64,000 bases of DNA from JBHFEI01 sp041928815. GTDB taxonomy: Bacteria; Pseudomonadota; Alphaproteobacteria; Rhizobiales; Rhizobiaceae. The DNA lies in NCBI RefSeq assembly GCF_041928815.1, contig NZ_JBHFEI010000001.1, positions 496,001 to 560,000 of the forward strand, in the 5' to 3' direction. The position numbers and the translations under genes were made by a program. This document shows, in pieces, positions 26,544-35,157 of this stretch. Below the pieces are notes generated by a model. The model did no database searches. It was not told the DNA's origin and saw only the letters and a program-made list of their open reading frames with translations. Position 1 is the first letter of the stretch. Every line of letters begins with the position of its first letter.

Positions 26544-28810
26544 CAGGGGGTCACCGGTCTCACGCGGAAAGGAAGGCGGAAGGGAAGACGGAAAATTCGC
26601 CGCCGTGCCGTGGCGCGTTCCATCGGGCCGAGGCGCAGCGCGTTGCCGATGACGATCAGCGACGAACCGGACATGGCGATCGCGGCGATCAGCGGCGTGA
26701 CATGGCCGAGGATGGCGATCGGTACGGCGATGAGATTGTAGCCGATGGCAAGGGCGAAGTTCTGGCGGATCAGCCGGTCGGCCTGCCGCGCGATGCGGTG
26801 CGCGAAGGGAACGGCGGCGAGCCCCTCATGCAGGAAGATGAAATCGGCGGCGTTGCGGCCGATGTCGGCGGCGGAGGCCGGCGCCATCGACACATGCGCC
26901 GCCATCATCGCCGGCGCGTCGTTGAGCCCGTCGCCGACCATCAGCGGATGGCGGCCTTCTGCCTTCAGCGCGGCAAGGCGGGCGACCTTGTCGGCCGGCA
27001 GCACCCCCGCCCCCAGCCTCTCGATGCCAAGCGCCGCGGCCACGGCTTCGACGGCCGTCGCCCTGTCGCCCGAAAGGATCTCCACCGGCAGGCCCTGCCC
27101 GCGCAGCGCCGCCACCGCCTCGCCCGCCTGCGGCCGAAGCGCGTCGACGAAGTCGAAGCGCTGCATCACCACGCCGTCGCGCGACAGCACGGTGCCGCCC
27201 TCGCCCGCCTCCGACGGCGCCGCCCAGCTTGCGCGGCCGAGGCGCCAGAGGCTGCCGTCCTTCGCCGCCTCGACGCCGAGGCCTGAAAATTCCCGCGTCG
27301 CCTCCAGCGCCAGGCCGGCCGGCGCCTCCTCGGCGAAGGCGGTGGTGATCGCGCGCGAGAAGGGATGGCGCGAGGCGCGCGAAAGCGCGAGCGCCATGCC
27401 GCGGGTCCCGGCCGGGGCGGGGCTCGCCGCGGCGAGGACCGGATGGCCGGTGGTCAGCGTGCCGGTCTTGTCGAAGACGACGGCATCGATCTCGGCCAGC
27501 CGCTCCAGCGCCGATCCGTCCTTCATCATCACGCCCGCCTCGAACAGGCGCCTGGCGGCGACCACCTGCACGATCGGAACCGCGAGGCCGAGCGCGCAGG
27601 GGCAGGTGATGATCAGCACGGCGGTGGCGACTGTGATCGAATGATGCCAGTCGCCGGTGGCGACCATCCAGCCGACGAAGCTCGCCAGCGCCGTCAGGTG
27701 CACGACCGGCGAATAGAGCGCCGAGGCGCGGTCGGCGATCCGGCGATAGGTGCCCCGCCCCTCCTCGGCCGCGGCCATCAGTGCGACCATTTCGGCGAGG
27801 AAAGAGTCGCTTGCGGCGGCGGTGGCGCGAACGACGAGGGGCGCGGTCAGGTTGAGGGTGCCGGCCAGCACGGTGTTTCCCGGGCCGATCGCCTGCGGCG
27901 CGCTTTCACCGGTCGCAAGCGAGGCATCGAGATCGGAGACGCCCTCGACCACCGTCGCGTTCACGGGAATGCGGTCGCCGCGCGCGATGAACAGGTCCAT
28001 GCCCGGCCGGATGTCGGGCAGCGGCAGGTAGTCGCGCGCGCCGTCCGGACCGATGCGCACGGCGCCGCGCGGCGACAGGCGCACGAGGCCGCTGACGGCG
28101 GCGCGCGCCCGGTCGCCCATCACATGGTCGAGGGTGCGCCCGATCAGCAGGAAGAAGAGCAGCGAGACGGAGGCATCGAAATAGGCATGCGCCCCATGAG
28201 TGATCGTCTCGTAGAGGCTGGTGAGATAGGCGAGCGACACACCGATGGCGATCGGCACGTCCATGTTCATCCGCCCGTTCTTCAGCGCGTTCCAGGCCGA
28301 GCGGAAATAGATGCGGCCGGCAAAGGCGATCACCGGGATCGCCACCAGCGCCGAGATCCAGTGGAAGAGATCGCGGGTGGCCCCGTCCGCCCCGGCCCAG
28401 ACGGAGACGGAGAGCAGCATGATGTTGCCGGTGGCAAAGCCCGAGACGGCGACGGCGAGGATGAGCTCCGAGAGCGTCCGGTCCTTCGCGGATGCCGGAT
28501 CGTCGGCAAGGTGCGAGGCATAGCCGAGGCTTGCCAGCCGCGCCACCATCGGGGGCACGGCCTCGCCGGTCCAGGCGACCCGCACCCGCTTCGTCGAAAG
28601 GTTGACGCGGGCCGAGCGGACGCCGTCGAGCGCGGCGAGCGCCCGCTCGATCGTGCGCATGCAGTCGGCGCAATGCATGGCGGGGACGGAAAGGTCGGTC
28701 TGGAGCAGCCCGTCGCCGAGCAGGCGGCTCGACAGGCGGACCTCCTCGGCCGAAGGGCCGGCCGGTTCCGCATCCGCGCCCAGGCCGGCAACGGCGGCAC
28801 AGCAGCTCAT
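26543..28810 (-). CDS. ccoI: CcoI/FixI, P-type copper-exporting ATPase
   Basis: A 755-residue P1B-type ATPase supplying copper for cbb3 oxidase. Domains in order: a cysteine-rich N-terminus (SCCAAV), a heavy-metal-associated domain with MHCADC (about 47), eight membrane segments, the dephosphorylation TGES motif (ATGESAPQ), the ion-path CPC (ITCPCALGLAVP), the phosphorylation site DKTGTLTTGHP, and the hinge GDGLNDAPAM. It overlaps ccoH by four bases (ATGA) and ccoS by one. Length is typical for FixI. Confidence 0.96.
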   Translation of the reverse strand: MSCCAAVAGLGADAEPAGPSAEEVRLSSRLLGDGLLQTDLSVPAMHCADCMRTIERALAALDGVRSARVNLSTKRVRVAWTGEAVPPMVARLASLGYASHLADDPASAKDRTLSELILAVAVSGFATGNIMLLSVSVWAGADGATRDLFHWISALVAIPVIAFAGRIYFRSAWNALKNGRMNMDVPIAIGVSLAYLTSLYETITHGAHAYFDASVSLLFFLLIGRTLDHVMGDRARAAVSGLVRLSPRGAVRIGPDGARDYLPLPDIRPGMDLFIARGDRIPVNATVVEGVSDLDASLATGESAPQAIGPGNTVLAGTLNLTAPLVVRATAAASDSFLAEMVALMAAAEEGRGTYRRIADRASALYSPVVHLTALASFVGWMVATGDWHHSITVATAVLIITCPCALGLAVPIVQVVAARRLFEAGVMMKDGSALERLAEIDAVVFDKTGTLTTGHPVLAAASPAPAGTRGMALALSRASRHPFSRAITTAFAEEAPAGLALEATREFSGLGVEAAKDGSLWRLGRASWAAPSEAGEGGTVLSRDGVVMQRFDFVDALRPQAGEAVAALRGQGLPVEILSGDRATAVEAVAAALGIERLGAGVLPADKVARLAALKAEGRHPLMVGDGLNDAPAMMAAHVSMAPASAADIGRNAADFIFLHEGLAAVPFAHRIARQADRLIRQNFALAIGYNLIAVPIAILGHVTPLIAAIAMSGSSLIVIGNALRLGPMERATARRRIFRLPFRLPFRVRPVTP

Positions 28811-29304
28811 TGCATCTCTCCATGGACGACGGTGATGCGCTTCACCTCGCGATAGGGGTCGGCGCGGCCGGCATCGGCGACGATCTCGACGCTCCAGGCA
28901 CCGTCGCGCACCGGGTGATCGGCCTCGAACCGGCCGGCGCCGACGGGCGAGAGCGTCACCTGCCAGTCGGCCGCCTCGAAGGCGGGATGGCGGAAGGTCA
29001 TGCTGACGCCGAGAAGCGGCACCGGCCGGCCGTCGCGATCGCTGAGGCCGTAGCCGATGCGGTCGCCGCCGAGCTCCAGCCTGCCGGTCCAGTCGAGGGC
29101 GATCTGGGCGTGTGCCCGCCGCATCTTCTCGTCGAAGGACTGGCCGGCGACATAGCTGTTGGCGACGACGAGGCCGCTCCAGGTCATGCCGGCCAGGCGC
29201 GCCATGGTCAGGTTGACGGCGATGACGACGCCGAAGAAGGCGATCATGATCATCAGCATATGCCGGCCGGTGAACGGGGCGGCGGGAGGGACGGATCGGG
29301 TCAT
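28807..29304 (-). CDS. ccoH: CcoH/FixH, cbb3 oxidase assembly protein
   Basis: A 165-residue protein with one N-terminal membrane anchor (about 15-35, MLMIMIAFFGVVIAVNLTMA) followed by a periplasmic domain with SYVAGQSFDEKMRRA and WTGRL, the FixH pattern. It helps early assembly of the CcoN-CcoO-CcoP complex. Four-base overlaps with ccoG before it and ccoI after it show tight coupling. Confidence 0.93.
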   Translation of the reverse strand: MTRSVPPAAPFTGRHMLMIMIAFFGVVIAVNLTMARLAGMTWSGLVVANSYVAGQSFDEKMRRAHAQIALDWTGRLELGGDRIGYGLSDRDGRPVPLLGVSMTFRHPAFEAADWQVTLSPVGAGRFEADHPVRDGAWSVEIVADAGRADPYREVKRITVVHGEMQ

Positions 29305-30890
29305 GGCTGGGTCTCCGGGGCATTGAAGGTGGCGCGGTAGTCGGCCGCCTCGCCGGTCTTCGGGTCGCTGACATGGAAGGTGAGGTCGCGCGGGCTGCCG
29401 GCGAGGTTTTCCCGCGCGGTATGGACAAAGACCTTCAGCGTCTTCAGCCGGTCGGGTTCGAGCCGAAGCGTCACGGCGTTGTCGGCGTCGACGTCGCTGC
29501 CCGTCACCGCCATCCGCGCGCCGGGGAAGGCGGCGTCGAGGCGAAGCTCCACGTCGCGCGGCTCCGGCACCATGTTGAGCAGCTTGACGGTGTAGCCGTT
29601 GCGGATCGCCCCGTCGGACAGCACGACGAACTGGGGATTGCGATCATGCAGGATGCTGATTTCCAGCCGGTCGCGTAGCATCAGCGCCACGAGCATCGCG
29701 ACGCCGATCGCCGCCCAGACGCCGAAATAGAGCGCCGTGCGGACGCGGAAGAGCTTCTTCAGGCTGAAATGGGCGAGCCTGCCGGAGAGGGTGCCGTCGG
29801 CATTGCGCACGCGCGCCGGATCGATCGGGACCGATCCGCCGCCGGTCGCGAGCGCCATGTTGGCGTTGTAGTCCGTCAGCGTCGCATAGCTGATCAGACC
29901 GCGCTCCCTGCCGATCTTTCCCATCACGTCGTCGCAGGCGTCGATGCAGAGCGCGCAGGTGATGCATTCGAGCTGCTGGCCGTCGCGGATGTCGATGCCC
30001 ATCGGGCAGACGGCGACGCAGGCATTGCAGTCGACACAGTCGCCGACGCTCGCCCCGCTTGCCGCCGCGCGCTTGGCATGGCGGTTGCGCGGCTCGCCGC
30101 GCCAGTCGTTGTATGTGACGGTCAGCGAATTCTCGTCGAGCATCGCCGCCTGGATGCGCGGCCATGGGCACATGTAGGTGCAGACCTGCTCGCGCATCAG
30201 CCCGCCGAACGTGTAGGTGGTCGCCGTCAGGATGGCGATGGTGGCATAGGCGACGGGCGCGGCGCTCCCGGTGACGAGATCGGCGGCGAGCGTCGGGGCG
30301 TCGGCGAAATAGAAGACCCAGGCACCGCCGGTCAGCACCGCGATGACGAGCCAGATCGCGTGCTTTTCCAGCCGCAGGCGAAGCTTTTGCAGCGACCACG
30401 GCGCGGCATCCAGCTTGATGCGCGCATTGCGGTCGCCCTCGATGAAGCGCTCGACCACGAGGAACAGATCGACCCACACGGTCTGCGGACAGGTGTAGCC
30501 GCACCAGGCGCGGCCGACCGTCGAGGTGACGAGGAAGAGACCGATGCCGGCCATCACCAGAAGGCCGGCGACATAGATGAATTCCTGCGGCCAGATCTCG
30601 ATGAAGAAGAAATAGAAGCGCCGGTTGGCGAGATCGACCAGCACCGCCTGGTCGGGGGCGAAGGGGCCGCGGTCGAAGCGCAGCCACGGCACGAGATAGT
30701 AGATGCCGAGCGTGATCGCCATGACGATCCACTTGAACCTGCGGAAGGCGCCTGCCGCCCGGCGGGGGAAGATCTTCCGGCGCTTTGCATAGAGCGGGCT
30801 GCGCCGCGCGGCGGAATTGACGGCCTCGGCGTCGAGCTTCGTGATCTCTGGTCCCGCGATCTCTGGCCCGGCGATCTCTGTTTGCTGCAT
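29301..30890 (-). CDS. ccoG: CcoG/FixG, cbb3 oxidase accessory iron-sulfur protein
   Basis: A 529-residue membrane protein with about five membrane segments and two cytoplasmic 4Fe-4S clusters: CVDCNACVAVCPMGIDIRDG and CITCALCIDACDDVMGKIGR. Further conserved: WCGYTCPQTVW and CTYMCPWPRIQAAM cysteines, and a C-terminal immunoglobulin-like domain. CcoG reduces copper for the oxidase assembly path. ATG 30890 is chosen because GGAG lies upstream; ATG 30908 lacks a site. An unusual IAGPE repeat lies near its N-terminus (residues about 6-16). It heads ccoGHIS, preceded by an FNR-type box at 30974-30987. Confidence 0.95.
   Translation of the reverse strand: MQQTEIAGPEIAGPEITKLDAEAVNSAARRSPLYAKRRKIFPRRAAGAFRRFKWIVMAITLGIYYLVPWLRFDRGPFAPDQAVLVDLANRRFYFFFIEIWPQEFIYVAGLLVMAGIGLFLVTSTVGRAWCGYTCPQTVWVDLFLVVERFIEGDRNARIKLDAAPWSLQKLRLRLEKHAIWLVIAVLTGGAWVFYFADAPTLAADLVTGSAAPVAYATIAILTATTYTFGGLMREQVCTYMCPWPRIQAAMLDENSLTVTYNDWRGEPRNRHAKRAAASGASVGDCVDCNACVAVCPMGIDIRDGQQLECITCALCIDACDDVMGKIGRERGLISYATLTDYNANMALATGGGSVPIDPARVRNADGTLSGRLAHFSLKKLFRVRTALYFGVWAAIGVAMLVALMLRDRLEISILHDRNPQFVVLSDGAIRNGYTVKLLNMVPEPRDVELRLDAAFPGARMAVTGSDVDADNAVTLRLEPDRLKTLKVFVHTARENLAGSPRDLTFHVSDPKTGEAADYRATFNAPETQP
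30843..30880. repeat. 15-bp tandem repeat inside ccoG
   Basis: Two and a half copies of a 15-bp unit (30843-30857, 30858-30872, 30873-30880), keeping frame and producing the repeated EIAGP pentapeptide at the CcoG N-terminus. It probably arose by slippage and varies in length between strains (inference). Confidence 0.85.
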
Positions 30891-30973
30891 GGGGAACTCC
30901 GGCGGCATTCGGCCGCGTTCGGACAGCGGCGATCATCTCGGCGCCACACTGCCGGACGGCGCGGGCCGCCGCC

Positions 30974-30987
30974 TTGATCGAGATCAA
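30974..30987. promoter_or_regulatory. FNR/FixK anaerobox upstream of ccoG
   Basis: TTGAT-CGAG-ATCAA is a perfect match to the TTGAT-N4-ATCAA box, 84 bases before the chosen ccoG start, so microaerobic activation of ccoGHIS is expected. The rest of the 221-base ccoP-ccoG spacer shows nothing else. Confidence 0.88.
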
Positions 30988-31111
30988 GCGACAACGCCGC
31001 CCTGGGCCTGATGGGCCCGGGCGGCGTCGCCCCCTCCCCGAACGCCGTTCCGGCACGGCCGCGCCGCGACCCTGGCTCTCGGAACGGCATCGGAACCGGA
31101 TGCCTTTCGGT

Positions 31112-31978
31112 TCAGCGTTCGCCGCCGCCCAGCGAATGGACGAAGACGGCCAGCTCCTTGACGGTCGTCTCGCCGAGACGCTCCTGCCAGGCGGGCATGA
31201 CGCCCATGTGCGGCGCCCGGATCTGCGCGGCGATCTCGGCCTCCGACGATCCGTAGAGCCAGATCGCATCGGTCAGGTCGGGAGCGCCGAACTCGCGGCT
31301 GCCCTTGCCGTCCTCGCCATGGCAGGCGGCACAGTTGGCGGCGAAGAGGTCCTTGCCGGGCGCGACCGACGCCGCGTTGGCGACGGTCCCGCTCAGGCTC
31401 TTGACGAAGGTCGCGACCTGGCGGATCTCCTCGCCCTTCAGCATGTCGGCAAAGGCCGGCATCACCGAATCGCGGGTCTCGGCGTCCTGCGCGAAGCGGA
31501 TGCCGTGGGCGATCGTCTGGCGGATCTCCTCCGCCTTGCCGCCCCAGAGCCAGTCGTCGTCGTTGAGGTTCGGAAACCCCTTCGAGCCTTCGGCGCCGGA
31601 GCCGTGGCACTGGACGCAGTTGACCTTGAAGGCGGCGGAACCGGCCGAGACCGCCACGGTCCTCAGTCCCTCGTCCGCCAGGATCTCGTCGACCGGCCGG
31701 GCGGCGATCTCCGCCGAATAGGCCGCCCGCGCCGCATCCGCCGCCTTCATCTCCTCGCCGACGGCGGCACGGCTCGACCAGCCGAGCATGCCCGTGGTCG
31801 AGGAGGAGATCAACGGCCAGGCCGGATAGGCGATGCAGTAGCCGATCGCGAAGAGGATCGTGGCGTAGAAGGTCCACAGCCACCAGCGCGGCAGCGGATT
31901 GTTGAGCTCCCGGATGCCGTCCCATTCGTGTCCGGTGGTGGCCACGCCGGAGAGTTCGTCAATATGGTTCTCGCTCAT
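31112..31978 (-). CDS. ccoP: CcoP/FixP, dihaem cytochrome c subunit of cbb3 oxidase
   Basis: A 288-residue subunit with one membrane segment (about 32-55) and two c-type haem sites: CVQCH at 121-125 and CAACH at 216-220, each followed by an axial methionine region (VMPAFADML and GVMPAWQERL). It feeds electrons to CcoN/CcoO. It lies 1 base after ccoQ and is the last gene of ccoNOQP. Confidence 0.97.
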   Translation of the reverse strand: MSENHIDELSGVATTGHEWDGIRELNNPLPRWWLWTFYATILFAIGYCIAYPAWPLISSSTTGMLGWSSRAAVGEEMKAADAARAAYSAEIAARPVDEILADEGLRTVAVSAGSAAFKVNCVQCHGSGAEGSKGFPNLNDDDWLWGGKAEEIRQTIAHGIRFAQDAETRDSVMPAFADMLKGEEIRQVATFVKSLSGTVANAASVAPGKDLFAANCAACHGEDGKGSREFGAPDLTDAIWLYGSSEAEIAAQIRAPHMGVMPAWQERLGETTVKELAVFVHSLGGGER

Positions 31979-31979
31979 C

Positions 31980-32129
31980 TCACTCGTCCTTCAACGGAAT
32001 GCCGGCGGCATCGCGGCTCATGTCCTTGCTGCCGGGGCGGAAGGCGAAGGCGCAGGCGAGGACGAAGAAGATCGCCATGGCCAGAAGCCCCCAGCTGTCG
32101 GCGAAGGTGCGCATCATCTGGTAGTCCAT
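31980..32129 (-). CDS. ccoQ: CcoQ/FixQ, small cbb3 oxidase subunit
   Basis: A 49-residue protein, MDYQMMRTFADSWGLLAMAI then FFVLACAFAFRPGSK, with one membrane helix (about 13-32) and a polar tail containing AAGIPLKDE. This is the usual CcoQ, which stabilises the oxidase. It lies between ccoO and ccoP with gaps of 10 and 1 bases. Confidence 0.94.
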   Translation of the reverse strand: MDYQMMRTFADSWGLLAMAIFFVLACAFAFRPGSKDMSRDAAGIPLKDE

Positions 32130-32139
32130 TCCCGTCCTC

Positions 32140-32871
32140 CTACCGGTCGCCGCCGGTTTCGTCGTAGGTCTTGAAGTCGACCAGCGTGCCGAGCATCTGC
32201 AGGTAGGCGACGAGCGCATCCATCTCGGAGACCGTCTGCGGATTGCCGTCGAAATCGCCGGTCTTCACCTTGGCGTAGCGGGCCTCGAGGCCGCTCGTGT
32301 CGGCATCCGGGGTCGCCTGCGCCTCGAGGTCGGCCCTGGCATTGTCGATCATCTCCTGCGTGTAAGGCACGCCGACGCGGCTGTTCGCCGTCAGGTGGCC
32401 GGAGATGTTGGTGATCTCGAGCGGCGTCGTGGCGAGGAAGGCATAACTCGGCATGATCGATTCCGGCACGACGGAGCGCGGCTCGACGAGGTGCTGGACG
32501 TGCCAGGCGTTCGAATAGCGGTCGCCGACGCGGGCGAGGTCCGGGCCCGTCCGCTTCGAGCCCCACTGGAACGGATGGTCGTACATCGATTCCGCCGCGA
32601 GGCTGTAATGGCCGTAGCGCTCGACCTCGTCGCGGAAGGGCCGGATCATCTGGCTGTGGCAGACATAGCAGCCCTCACGGATATAGATGTTGCGGCCGGC
32701 GAGTTCGAGCGGCGTGTAGGGCCGCATGCCCTCCACCGTCTCGATTGTGTTCTGCAGGTAGAACAGCGGCGCGATCTCGACGATGCCGCCGACGGTGACG
32801 ACGAGGAGGGAGCCGACGAGGAGCAGCGTGGCGTTGCGCTCGATGATGTGATGCTTGTCGAGGATCGACAT
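32140..32871 (-). CDS. ccoO: CcoO/FixO, monohaem cytochrome c subunit of cbb3 oxidase
   Basis: A 243-residue protein with an N-terminal membrane segment (about 15-37) and one c-type haem motif, CYVCH at 68-72 (REGCYVCHSQMIRPFRDE), plus an axial Met in PSYAFL context (ESIMPSY). Length is typical. It lies 11 bases after ccoN in the ccoNOQP operon. Confidence 0.97.
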   Translation of the reverse strand: MSILDKHHIIERNATLLLVGSLLVVTVGGIVEIAPLFYLQNTIETVEGMRPYTPLELAGRNIYIREGCYVCHSQMIRPFRDEVERYGHYSLAAESMYDHPFQWGSKRTGPDLARVGDRYSNAWHVQHLVEPRSVVPESIMPSYAFLATTPLEITNISGHLTANSRVGVPYTQEMIDNARADLEAQATPDADTSGLEARYAKVKTGDFDGNPQTVSEMDALVAYLQMLGTLVDFKTYDETGGDR

Positions 32872-32882
32872 GGGTTAAGCTC

Positions 32883-34496
32883 CTATTCGGCGGGCTGCAG
32901 GCGGGGGGCGGCCGGGGCGCCCATCGGCGCCTCGTCGCGTTGGTAGCCGAGGATGGTCATCGTGACGTTGAAGGCCATGACCAGGGCGCCGGCGAGGTAG
33001 AGGCCGCCGCCGAGCGCGCGGATCAGGTAGTAGGTATGCAGGGCCGCGACGCTTTCGGCGAAGGAATAGACGAGGAAGCCCTGCGCATCGTGCTCGCGCC
33101 ACATCAGGCCCTGCTGGATGCCCGCGACCCACATCACCGCCGCGTAGACGACGATGCCGAGCGTCGCCAGCCAGAAGTGCCAGCCGACCATGCGCAGCGA
33201 ATAGAGCCGCTCGCGGTTCCACAGTTTCGGCACGAGGAAGTAGAGCGCGCCGAAGGCGATCAGCCCGTTCCAGCCGAGCGCGCCCGAATGCACGTGGCCG
33301 ATGGTCCAGTCGGTATAGTGGCTCAGCGAATTGACCGTCTTGATCGACATCATCGGGCCTTCGAAGGTCGACATGCCGTAAAACGCGATGGCCGCGACCA
33401 TCATGCGCACGATCGGGTCGGTGCGCAGCTTGTCCCAGGCGCCCGACAGCGTCATCAGGCCGTTGATCATGCCGCCCCAGGAGGGCATCCACAGCATGAT
33501 CGAGAACACCATGCCGAGCGTCTGCGCCCAGTCAGGCAGCGCGGTGAAGTGCAGGTGGTGGGGGCCTGCCCAGATGTAGAGGAAGATCAGCGCCCAGAAG
33601 TGGATGATCGAGAGGCGGTAGGAATAGATCGGCCGGTTCACCTGCTTCGGCACGAAATAATACATCATCCCGAGGAAGCCGGCCGTCAGGAAGAAGCCGA
33701 CGGCGTTGTGGCCGTACCACCATTGCGTCAGCGCGTCCTGCACGCCCGAGAAGGCGGAGTAGCTTTTCGCACCGAAGAACGAGACGGGGACCGCCAGGTT
33801 GTTGACGACGTGCAGCATGGCGATGGTGACGATGAAGGACAGGTAGAACCAGTTCGCCACGTAGATGTGCGGTTCCTTGCGCTTCAGGATCGTGCCGAGG
33901 AAGACAACGAGATAGGCGACCCAGACGACGGTCAGCCACAGGTCGACATACCATTCGGGCTCGGCATATTCCCTGCCGGCCGTAACACCGAGCAGGTAGC
34001 CGGTCGCGGCCATGACGATGAAGAGCTGGTAGCCCCAGAAGACGAACCAGACGAGGTTGCCGCCGAAGAGCCGTGCCCGCGAGGTGTGCTGTACGACGTA
34101 GAAGGAGGTCGCCAGCAGCGCATTGCCGCAGAAGGCGAAGATCACGCCCGAGGTGTGCAGCGGCCGCATCCGGCCGAAATTGAACCAGGGCTCGATGTTG
34201 AGGTCGGGAAAGGCGAGCTGCAGCGCCACCACGACGCCGACGAGCAGGCCGACCACCGCCCAGACCATGGTCGCGATCACGCCGTAGCGGATCGGCTCGT
34301 CCATGTAGGCGGACGGATCGGCGACGGGGACGGTCGCGAAGTTCTCCCGGCGCAGGAGCACGACGACGGAGGCAAGCAGGACGAAGGCCAGCACCCACAT
34401 ATGGGCGGCGAAGACTTTTTCCGTCGCGAAACCGGCGGCGAGCACGGCAAGGAAACTGCCTATGCTCAAACTGATGATCGACTGTGCGTGTCGCAT
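32883..34496 (-). CDS. ccoN: CcoN/FixN, catalytic subunit of cbb3 cytochrome oxidase
   Basis: A 537-residue haem-copper oxidase subunit with about 12 to 14 membrane helices. Conserved stretches: MRPLHTSGVIFAFCGNALL (haem b ligand His), WWYGHNAVGFFLTAGFLGMMYYF (copper-B His and the cross-linked Tyr region), GPHHLHFTALPDW, and DWTIGHVHSGALGWNG (haem ligands). This high-affinity enzyme reduces O2 under microaerobic conditions. An FNR-type box lies 60 bases upstream. It heads ccoNOQP. Confidence 0.98.
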   Translation of the reverse strand: MRHAQSIISLSIGSFLAVLAAGFATEKVFAAHMWVLAFVLLASVVVLLRRENFATVPVADPSAYMDEPIRYGVIATMVWAVVGLLVGVVVALQLAFPDLNIEPWFNFGRMRPLHTSGVIFAFCGNALLATSFYVVQHTSRARLFGGNLVWFVFWGYQLFIVMAATGYLLGVTAGREYAEPEWYVDLWLTVVWVAYLVVFLGTILKRKEPHIYVANWFYLSFIVTIAMLHVVNNLAVPVSFFGAKSYSAFSGVQDALTQWWYGHNAVGFFLTAGFLGMMYYFVPKQVNRPIYSYRLSIIHFWALIFLYIWAGPHHLHFTALPDWAQTLGMVFSIMLWMPSWGGMINGLMTLSGAWDKLRTDPIVRMMVAAIAFYGMSTFEGPMMSIKTVNSLSHYTDWTIGHVHSGALGWNGLIAFGALYFLVPKLWNRERLYSLRMVGWHFWLATLGIVVYAAVMWVAGIQQGLMWREHDAQGFLVYSFAESVAALHTYYLIRALGGGLYLAGALVMAFNVTMTILGYQRDEAPMGAPAAPRLQPAE

Positions 34497-34555
34497 GAAG
34501 GAATCCCCGACTTTTCTGTGCCGGGAACACTTCGGCGATCAAGGCCGGTTCGGCC

Positions 34556-34569
34556 TTGATCTATGTCAA
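34556..34569. promoter_or_regulatory. FNR/FixK anaerobox upstream of ccoN
   Basis: TTGAT-CTAT-GTCAA matches the box with one mismatch in the right half. It lies between the divergent ccoN (60 bases) and hemerythrin-like gene (61 bases), so it may serve either or both. Confidence 0.82.
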
Positions 34570-34629
34570 GGTTTTGCGCGCCGCTTTCGGACAGGCTGCC
34601 GTCATCGGATCTGTTTCGGGAGCGCGTTG

Positions 34630-35157
34630 ATGGCGGTGGACGAGAGGAGAATGGAGGCCTGGCCGCATGGCTGCGAGATCGGGTGCCTCTCGCCGGAGGA
34701 CCTCGCCGGGATGGACATCGGCGAGGCGATGGCGCTGATCCATGCCCGCAAGGTGTCACTGTGCGGCGAGCTCGAGAACATCGCCGATTCGCTGCCCGGC
34801 GGGATCGACGCGCTCGACTGCCTGGTGGCGGCAAGCCGCCTCCTGCCGCTGCTGCGCCGCGCCCATGCCTTCGAGGAGGCGCGGATCTTTCCGGCCTACG
34901 ACGCGCTGACGGCCGGCGGGGGACCGGCCTCGACCGCGCGGCTGCGCGCCGAGCATATCGAGGACGAATGTTTCGCCGCAGACCTGACCGAGATCCTGCT
35001 CTCGGTCGGCCATGGCGGACGGGTGGAGAATGCCGAGACCTTCGGCTTCATGCTGCGCGGCTTCTTCGAAGGGCTTCGCCGGCACATCGCCTTCGAGAAC
35101 GAGCACGTCGTGCCGATCATCCGCGACGCGGCGATCAGCCGCCGGAGCGCTGTCTGA
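34630..35157 (+). CDS. hemerythrin-like (HHE) domain protein
   Basis: A 175-residue helical protein with spaced His-Glu pairs of the HHE fold: RRAHAFEEARIFPAYD, RAEHIEDECF and RRHIAFENEHVVPIIRDA. These residues can form a diiron site that senses or handles O2, NO or iron. It is divergent from ccoN and shares the anaerobox region; its 3' end overlaps that of the convergent fnrN by 23 bases. Start ATG 34630 is chosen for GGGAGCG upstream; ATG 34651 is possible. Co-location suggests a role in low-oxygen or nitrosative conditions. Confidence 0.85.
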   Translation: MAVDERRMEAWPHGCEIGCLSPEDLAGMDIGEAMALIHARKVSLCGELENIADSLPGGIDALDCLVAASRLLPLLRRAHAFEEARIFPAYDALTAGGGPASTARLRAEHIEDECFAADLTEILLSVGHGGRVENAETFGFMLRGFFEGLRRHIAFENEHVVPIIRDAAISRRSAV

